Of a stretch of 38,762 nt of DNA, positions 34,001-38,762 are shown one piece after another. Location of the stretch: NCBI GenBank assembly GCA_017615325.1, contig JAGAAI010000078.1:1-38762 (forward strand), given 5' to 3'. Under the pieces are notes generated by a model, which saw only the letters and a program-made list of their open reading frames with translations, was not told the DNA's origin and did not search any database. Each line of letters begins with the position of its first letter. The stretch's first letter is position 1. The DNA is from Clostridiales bacterium (GTDB lineage: Bacteria > Bacillota > Clostridia > Saccharofermentanales > Saccharofermentanaceae). Both the position numbers and the translations under genes were made by a program.

Positions 34001-34422
34001 AAGAAGGGGTCAACGGCAGATTATCCAATTACGGATATCTTCCGGTCAATCTTTCAACCGCTAAGGGCAAACCGCTTGAATTCAAACCCAGGATGCTTTT
34101 TGACGAGGCTGTGACTACAGGCAAGAAGGGTGAGAGGAATGCCGTCTTAAGCGACAATATAGATGTTCTGGCAGGATATGCCATGGAGACTGTAAGACAC
34201 AGTTGTAACGGCATTTCCGAAGGCATGGCAGATGCCCTGGTCAGTCCTGCCGGAAAGTGCGACTACTGTACATACAGGGGCCTTTGCGGGAATAACGCTT
34301 CAAGACCTGCAAGAAGGGCAGATTCGGATCTGATCCCCGAAGATTACAGTTCGACATCTGCGGACAGTGCGAAAGCGCTGATAGACAACTTTAAAGACAG
34401 TATGGGTTTAGGAGAAGAGTGA
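31027..34422 (+). CDS. addB: ATP-dependent nuclease subunit AddB (RexB-like)
   Basis: This 1131-residue subunit belongs to the AddAB helicase-nuclease, which resects DNA double-strand breaks for RecA loading. The C-terminal nuclease domain has VVDYKTGKK (D958, K960) and QLPAYSYVL. Four cysteines, C781 and C1078/C1081/C1087 (CDYCTYRGLC), fit the family's iron-sulfur staple. The N-terminal segment where AddB proteins carry a P-loop reads YYKGIDSITSY, without the GK[ST] core, so this subunit should not use ATP there. I chose ATG 31027, which has AGGCAGG upstream; an upstream TTG at 30994 would add 11 residues but has no ribosome binding site close to it. Its stop overlaps the addA start by one base. 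Confidence 0.9.
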   Translation: MIRIRYYKGIDSITSYIVEDEVGRLSEGGNTVFVTPEYSKAQVEKMVLGSLGKANPGSVVVKGQQMDMSLSASFVSGDVTSFIRLASDIISTCGRTKINPGGDVELRNAIYSVLTEYREDFRKLAGFAGHYEYINGLINIIGDFVRYGIGPDELRAAIDASGDDNEEYKAKISDIAFLMEKLELMNETYDLSLMTDPIKDAADLLAELAGTPDRLKLRRYRHVMDLVSSRFVVIGFGSARLLTPHESMFIRALSDMGADIVFYTLAAPSDKTGLGIYSVGNAFIDIMRTDHESQIEEYIPDRKAEAGTVTRCIESYVASDTSLLPDKDQVREKIVLSQISDADDRIGYVMNEIVDLTRNRGYRYKDIRIVCCDDDLMSSVTSVAEAFGLDLFIDRKVDLIDTVIPMFAETILMLPLSGYSLDVVLRAMYSGMLKIPPYLADSFDNYCRLKAITDGRRLFSESLFRDKGKDGETGKSAVNDRIPMVYIHENTVTVNGEVLAEGLYPAGDVFWDHIIDEKIRPLKKIADEIYSASTLSAKAKLLSDYLDSNRLFIESLRDELLEQKMDTPAQALVRGYDEIMKLLASFAHEMNDVPISQSAMINLVRTDMKNKTEGTIPLRVDSVEITTPGRAYISPCKVLFIIGADRSNFPSGRISDGIISSDELKTLAGSLKDISLPDKTESTLKEQYVSSCLMMGTATDLIYMVHEYGAAVSRVFDFFKEYEEGDDWKIPANNFKFFTYETPVERRFHFEDARILAEDMSVFARSQMRCSVSALEQFNNCHFQYMAERMIRAKEREDNTEVKANAIGTVIHAMFENGLKDLGFKSGDDLKAYCDRYIEDGVFDEGELDRITETTFTQAVTPKDVPSAYDQDGNIAGLFENREGYKIKRIFRWMYPEVIKDCRDTGFVPSGFELELGKGDYEFNIKTDNGMTFIFNGYIDRFDIRKEADGVSSVRVVDYKTGKKTISMTELAEGTQIQLPAYSYVLMQGLNKEGVNGRLSNYGYLPVNLSTAKGKPLEFKPRMLFDEAVTTGKKGERNAVLSDNIDVLAGYAMETVRHSCNGISEGMADALVSPAGKCDYCTYRGLCGNNASRPARRADSDLIPEDYSSTSADSAKALIDNFKDSMGLGEE

Positions 34423-37400
34423 TGGCAAGAACGGAATTCTCTGATGCACAGAAAAATGTGATCAACAACCCCACGGATAATATCCTGGTATCTGCTGCCG
34501 CAGGTTCAGGTAAGACGACCGTCCTTGTCGAGCGCATAATCGACAGGATCAGGAAAGAGGAACTGTCGATCGATAAGATCCTGGTAGTAACCTTTACCAA
34601 CGATGCCGCAGTCAACATGCAGAAGAAGATCGAGGATGCTCTCAAGAAGGAACTTGAGGAGGCAGAAGATCCTGTCAGGCGCAAGCACATAAGAGAACAG
34701 CAGGACAAACTTGCAAATGCATATATTCAGACTTTTGACAGTTTCTGTGCAAGAGTAGTTACGGAGAAGGGTTATGTCCTGTCTGATAAGGAGCGTGTAT
34801 GCTTTGAACCGGGATTCGGCATACTCGATGAGGGAGAACTCAGGCTCTTAAGGAGCAGGGCTGCTTCCATCGCCATAGAGAATGCATACCTTAAGCAGAC
34901 AGGATCAGGTGATATCAGATCTGATTTTATCAAGCTCACTGAAAGATTCGGGGACGGCAGGAACGACTACGCCTTAGAAGACAGTCTTGTCAGCAGTTAC
35001 ATGAAGCTCCGTTGCCTTGCGGACTACCGCAGCAAGATCAGCAGATCCTGCGATGAATATATAGAGATGAACCTCACTGACAGGCTCCATCCCGTTCTTA
35101 AGGATATCGTTCAAAAACTTAAAGTTTGCGCAGACCGTTTTGATGATCTGGCAGCAATAATCGGCCCTGACAGCGGCACCTATCTTTGTACCAAGGGTAA
35201 GAAGAAAGCCGATGAACTCGTATCCATTAGCCTGGGTATCCTGGACGGGATAAGAGACGGGATCTTAAACGCAGACAGGATCCTCGCAGCTAACGGATCA
35301 GCTGAAGATATTATAAATGCATTGAGATCTGTCAATGTTTCTGACATATCACTCAGGAATATCGATAAAGAAATTCCCGAAGCAGCTCCTTTCTTTGCGG
35401 TTTGCAAAGCTTATAAAGCATATGGTGCCGCAAGTCTTGTCGGATCTTATGATCTGTCTGACGGACTGAATTCAATATTTGAGATCCTTATTAATGAACC
35501 CCTGGACAAGATAGAGACAATGATCTCTGACAGCGCATGCTGTGTCAGAGCATACAAAGATCTTCTCCTTGATATGGACGATATATTTGCCGAACTTAAA
35601 TACTCGGTAAGAGGCATGGATTTTGCCGATCAGGAATATGCGGCTTTTGATATCTTCTCTGAAACTGAGGCCGCAGATTACTACCGCGCAAGATTCAGCG
35701 AGATCTATGTAGATGAATATCAGGATAATACTGATCTTCAGGATCAGATAATCAAGAAGATCTCCAAAGAAGGCAAGAACGTTTTCCGCGTAGGAGACGT
35801 TAAGCAGAGCATATACAGATTCCGTAATTCCGATCCTACGATCTTTACGGGGATGCTGTCTGACATGGAGGCAGATCCTTCGTTCGGCACGCCCCTCTAT
35901 CTTAACGAGAATTACAGGAGCAGACCTGAAGTTTTGAACTTCATCAATTTCATCTTCCTGCAGCTGATGGACGGATCAGTTTGCGGAATAGACTATCCCA
36001 GGCAGATGCTCCATTTCCCGAAGTTGAAAGAATGCGGGTTCGATGCCCAATATATCCCGGATGTTCTTATCGTGGATGAAGACATCTTATCCGAAGATAA
36101 AGATGAAGAAGATGAGGCTGATAACGGTGAAGAGACCGAAGCAGAAGATACGGCTGCAAGCGAGATCGAAGATGCTAAGGGAAGACCTGTAGAGTGCCTT
36201 AAGAGCGGTGTGGAATATCTCATAAGGGATTACATCTCCCAAGATCCCAAAGAACGCAAACTGAGCGATGTATGTGTCCTTACAGAGACACGCGGCATGG
36301 CATCTGCGATAACTGATCATCTTATGAGCAGAGGTATTGATGCTGCAGGCATCAATATTACCATGATCTTCACGGATAACGATATCCACAGACTTGCATC
36401 GCTGATCATCACTTTGGGTAATTCCTGCCGAGATGAATATATGTTAGGAGTATTGCTTGCACCCTTCGATTTCTCGAATTTCACTTTTGACGAGATAGGT
36501 CATATCAATGCATATCTCAGGGCAAGAGATATCAGCAACAAGATCAGTCTCATCGACAGGCTCAGGATCTATCTCGAGCTGGCTGACGGGCAAACCGAAT
36601 GGGAGTTATACCAGAGAGTCGACAAGTTCATCAACGTGTTTGACGATCTGAGATCATTTGCCATGACTTCGTCTATTGCATCAACACTTGAAGAAGTCTT
36701 TAAGAAGACTCATATCAAGTCAACGATCGATGCAAATTATGGTGACCATACGAAGATCAATCTGTTCAAGAACTGGATAGTATCCAATTTCGGAAGATAC
36801 GGTACTGATATCTCCGGCATTGCGAACGAACTGGAACAGATGAAGATAAAGCTTGCTGACGGTGCTGCTGTTGAGAGCAGGGATTCCAACCCTGACAAGG
36901 TAACTGTCATGAACGTCCATAAGAGCAAGGGCCTTGAGTTCAAATACGTTATCCTTGTCGTTAAGCCAAAGAACAAGATGTCGGAGAACACTGTATCCGG
37001 AATAGCATATGACGATAAGGCAGGCTGGAGTGCCGACTGGTACGACGATGAGAAGATGTGCAGGAAGACATCCATCGAGATGATCCTGAAGAACGAAGAC
37101 ATAGCTGTTGAATATAATGCAGAGCTCATGAGGCTTCTTTATGTCGCTTTAACGCGTGCACAGAACAAACTGTCGATAGTCATGACCGCCGATTCATCAA
37201 ATGAGAAGAAGAATTCCATGTATCAGTCGGCAGGAAAGAATGCATCTCTCATGCTTTCCCCGAAAGTCAACAGAAGAGAGACGATCCTGCGTGCCAAGAC
37301 GGGCGGTATCTTCTACTTCCTTTTGTTGGGACTTATGAGGTCTCCATACTGGAACAATGCAGTAGAAGAAAGATTCGGAGAAGCAGGACTTAGCTGTTCC

Positions 37401-38261
37401 GACTCAACCGTTACGGTAAGCAAAGATACATTTAAGGACCTGCTTGACGACCACGATCCGTTTACTGTCCGGATACCCGATAAGCAAGATATTGCGGGTA
37501 TGTCATCTGAAGATCTGTCAGGTCAGGCTATGGATGATTCCGGCGAGGGTGAAGAAGCAGAAGAAGCAGAAATAATCGTTCTTCCCGAATACAGATATCA
37601 GAATGAGACAGAGATCCCGTTCAAGGTATCTGTTACGGCTGTCTCATCAGGCCGGTTTACGAGCACGACACATGTAGACATGAATATAAGATCCAAAGAG
37701 GATTATGGTCAGGGCAAGAAGATTCTTTCTTCCACAGCCAAGGGTACTATCCTTCATATCCTTATGAGAGTCGCTGAACCCGAAGAAATATTGTCCGATT
37801 ACGATGGCTTTGTTGAATCGCTCATAACTGATGGATTCTTCTCAGGAGCCGATCCGGTATCCGTAAGGAAAGTCGCAAGTGAATTCAAGGACGGAGTGAT
37901 CTCATTCTTCAACAGCGATATAGGGAGGAGGCTTGATGCGGCTGACAGTGGGAATAAAGCCAAATACGAATATCCGCTGGTCTTCTCGGTTTATACTGAT
38001 CCCAATGAACCTGACAGGGGCAGTGTCCTTATTCAGGGTATTGCAGACCTTGTCTTCGAAGAAGATGACGGATATGTCCTTCTGGATTATAAGACGGATA
38101 AACTCTCTGATATGAGCAGTGAAGAGCGGGAGGAAGAAGCAATATACAGGCACTCGGTCCAGATCAACTCATACGCTGCTGCCTTTGCCAAGAGCGGCAA
38201 AAAGGTCAAAGAGAAGTGGATATATCTCGTGAGATATTCGCAGTTCGTTAAGATAGAATGA
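34422..38261 (+). CDS. addA: ATP-dependent helicase/nuclease subunit AddA
   Basis: This encodes 1279 residues, near the family's usual length. All UvrD-type helicase motifs are seen: Q-motif FSDAQKNVI, Walker A AAAGSGKT (25-32), VVTFTNDAA, DEYQD (431-435), GDVKQSIYRFRN, NENYRSRPEVL, VTVMNVHKSKGLEF and YVALTRAQ. The C-terminal RecB-type nuclease has GTILHILMR, GIADLVFE and LLDYKTDK (D1222, K1224). It unwinds and cuts DNA ends together with AddB. A strongly acidic segment lies at about 552-587 in the helicase. The ATG overlaps the addB stop (TGATG), with GGAG seven bases upstream. A GTG one codon earlier is less likely. Confidence 0.95.
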   Translation: MARTEFSDAQKNVINNPTDNILVSAAAGSGKTTVLVERIIDRIRKEELSIDKILVVTFTNDAAVNMQKKIEDALKKELEEAEDPVRRKHIREQQDKLANAYIQTFDSFCARVVTEKGYVLSDKERVCFEPGFGILDEGELRLLRSRAASIAIENAYLKQTGSGDIRSDFIKLTERFGDGRNDYALEDSLVSSYMKLRCLADYRSKISRSCDEYIEMNLTDRLHPVLKDIVQKLKVCADRFDDLAAIIGPDSGTYLCTKGKKKADELVSISLGILDGIRDGILNADRILAANGSAEDIINALRSVNVSDISLRNIDKEIPEAAPFFAVCKAYKAYGAASLVGSYDLSDGLNSIFEILINEPLDKIETMISDSACCVRAYKDLLLDMDDIFAELKYSVRGMDFADQEYAAFDIFSETEAADYYRARFSEIYVDEYQDNTDLQDQIIKKISKEGKNVFRVGDVKQSIYRFRNSDPTIFTGMLSDMEADPSFGTPLYLNENYRSRPEVLNFINFIFLQLMDGSVCGIDYPRQMLHFPKLKECGFDAQYIPDVLIVDEDILSEDKDEEDEADNGEETEAEDTAASEIEDAKGRPVECLKSGVEYLIRDYISQDPKERKLSDVCVLTETRGMASAITDHLMSRGIDAAGINITMIFTDNDIHRLASLIITLGNSCRDEYMLGVLLAPFDFSNFTFDEIGHINAYLRARDISNKISLIDRLRIYLELADGQTEWELYQRVDKFINVFDDLRSFAMTSSIASTLEEVFKKTHIKSTIDANYGDHTKINLFKNWIVSNFGRYGTDISGIANELEQMKIKLADGAAVESRDSNPDKVTVMNVHKSKGLEFKYVILVVKPKNKMSENTVSGIAYDDKAGWSADWYDDEKMCRKTSIEMILKNEDIAVEYNAELMRLLYVALTRAQNKLSIVMTADSSNEKKNSMYQSAGKNASLMLSPKVNRRETILRAKTGGIFYFLLLGLMRSPYWNNAVEERFGEAGLSCSDSTVTVSKDTFKDLLDDHDPFTVRIPDKQDIAGMSSEDLSGQAMDDSGEGEEAEEAEIIVLPEYRYQNETEIPFKVSVTAVSSGRFTSTTHVDMNIRSKEDYGQGKKILSSTAKGTILHILMRVAEPEEILSDYDGFVESLITDGFFSGADPVSVRKVASEFKDGVISFFNSDIGRRLDAADSGNKAKYEYPLVFSVYTDPNEPDRGSVLIQGIADLVFEEDDGYVLLDYKTDKLSDMSSEEREEEAIYRHSVQINSYAAAFAKSGKKVKEKWIYLVRYSQFVKIE

Positions 38262-38355
38262 TATTTGCCGGTGCATAAATAGCGGGGATATTCCGTTTCT
38301 TATGCCACTTGATAAATGGTACAAATGGGTGATAGGCAGGGTCATACTGCTATGG

Positions 38356-38361
38356 TAGAAT
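38356..38361 (+). promoter_or_regulatory. Candidate extended -10 element for the last gene
   Basis: TGGTAGAAT (TG at 38353-38354, hexamer 38356-38361) lies about 95 bases before ATG 38454. The -35 region is poor. Confidence 0.35.
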
Positions 38362-38387
38362 CAAAGCTGTTATTCAACGAATACCAG

Positions 38388-38417
38388 AGGTGCCATATCC
38401 TTGTTGCCATGGCACCT
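38388..38417. promoter_or_regulatory. Dyad in the leader of the last gene
   Basis: AGGTGCCAT (38388-38396) and ATGGCACCT (38409-38417) are perfect 9-base arms around 12 bases. The right arm also belongs to the overlapping palindrome TGCCATGGCA (38405-38414), so two structures exclude each other. There is no T-tract. It could be an operator or an RNA switch element. Confidence 0.45.
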
Positions 38418-38453
38418 AATGGTGATCTAAACAATATTGCAGGGGGAACATTT

Positions 38454-38762
38454 ATGAAGAAAGTATCGCTATTTACTGCTGCTGCCATGTTTGCTCTGGC
38501 AGCAACTGTCGCATTCGGAATATCAGCAATTCCGGCTAAGACAGTAAAAGCCGACGGGGATGTCCAGATCAATGAAGATAATTTCCCGGATGTTAAGTTC
38601 GAAGAGTGGGTCTATAACAATCTTGACAGAAATGGTGATTGTAAATTGACACAAGCAGAGATCTCACAAGTAACGAACATTGATATTGAAGATGATAACT
38701 TGGGAATAAAAGATCTAACAGGTATTGAATTTTTTGCTTCTCTTGAAAGTCTTACTTGTATC
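38454..38762 (+). CDS. Secreted leucine-rich-repeat-type protein, N-terminal part (runs off the window)
   Basis: The first 103 residues are visible. AGGGGGA precedes the ATG. The signal peptide ends near residue 32 (KTVKA). The mature start DGDVQINEDNFPDVKFEEWV matches the layout of the LRR-SLH protein at 9931 (DGEYINATNFPDADFRAFV), and KDLTGIEFFASLESL starts the leucine-rich repeats. DRNGDCKLTQAE (about 65-76) resembles an EF-hand calcium loop, a feature not seen in the 9931 protein. A similar C-terminal anchor is likely, but the end is not in the window. Confidence 0.85.
   Translation, partial: MKKVSLFTAAAMFALAATVAFGISAIPAKTVKADGDVQINEDNFPDVKFEEWVYNNLDRNGDCKLTQAEISQVTNIDIEDDNLGIKDLTGIEFFASLESLTCI

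Overview
The window is about 38.8 kb of a low-to-mid GC, Gram-positive-type chromosome, probably a gut or rumen member of the Clostridia. This rests on strong AGGAGG-type ribosome binding sites, TTGACA/TATAAT promoters, a yggS-sepF division cluster, AddAB recombination enzymes, MutS2, and surface proteins anchored by S-layer homology (SLH) repeats. I cannot fix the genus from sequence alone. No rRNA, tRNA, CRISPR array or intact insertion sequence was seen.

Layout. Positions 1-3541 (+) hold the end of mutS2 and two different CPBP-type membrane proteases. Positions 3709-4722 are a disturbed, partly AT-rich islet: the start of a secreted protein with a carbohydrate-binding-like domain is cut off and runs into an out-of-frame hydrophobic reading frame, followed by a small overlapping multi-span membrane protein. 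Positions 5015-9809 (+) carry a methionine gamma-lyase-family PLP enzyme, a HlyD-like membrane protein, a YggS-type PLP protein and SepF, ending in a clear terminator. Positions 9931-12288 encode a leucine-rich-repeat surface protein with a Big2-like domain and three SLH repeats.

Positions 12415-15292 hold two tandem paralogues with four CxxC pairs and two membrane helices. They are followed by a DUF47/PhoU-like protein. Two large cytoplasmic diguanylate cyclases come next (15992-21472). The first is the most unusual gene here: a GH16-fold domain whose catalytic motif is gone, then a CBM4/9-like domain, a LacI-type sugar-binding domain, a linker and an intact GGDEF domain. The second has the LacI-type and GGDEF domains and keeps the inhibitory I-site that the first lacks. 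Together they look like a sugar-to-c-di-GMP signalling pair.

Positions 21571-22794 encode a lipoprotein. Positions 22897-25514 are a metal-efflux cassette: promoter, operator dyad, ArsR/SmtB repressor, a free-standing HMA protein and a P1B-ATPase without its own HMA domain. On the minus strand, a 1349-residue right-handed beta-helix protein with SLH repeats (26740-30789) is followed by a YdcF/ElyC-family membrane protein (25515-26726), whose stop codon abuts that of the ATPase. Positions 31027-38261 (+) carry addB and addA. The window ends inside another secreted leucine-rich-repeat-type protein.
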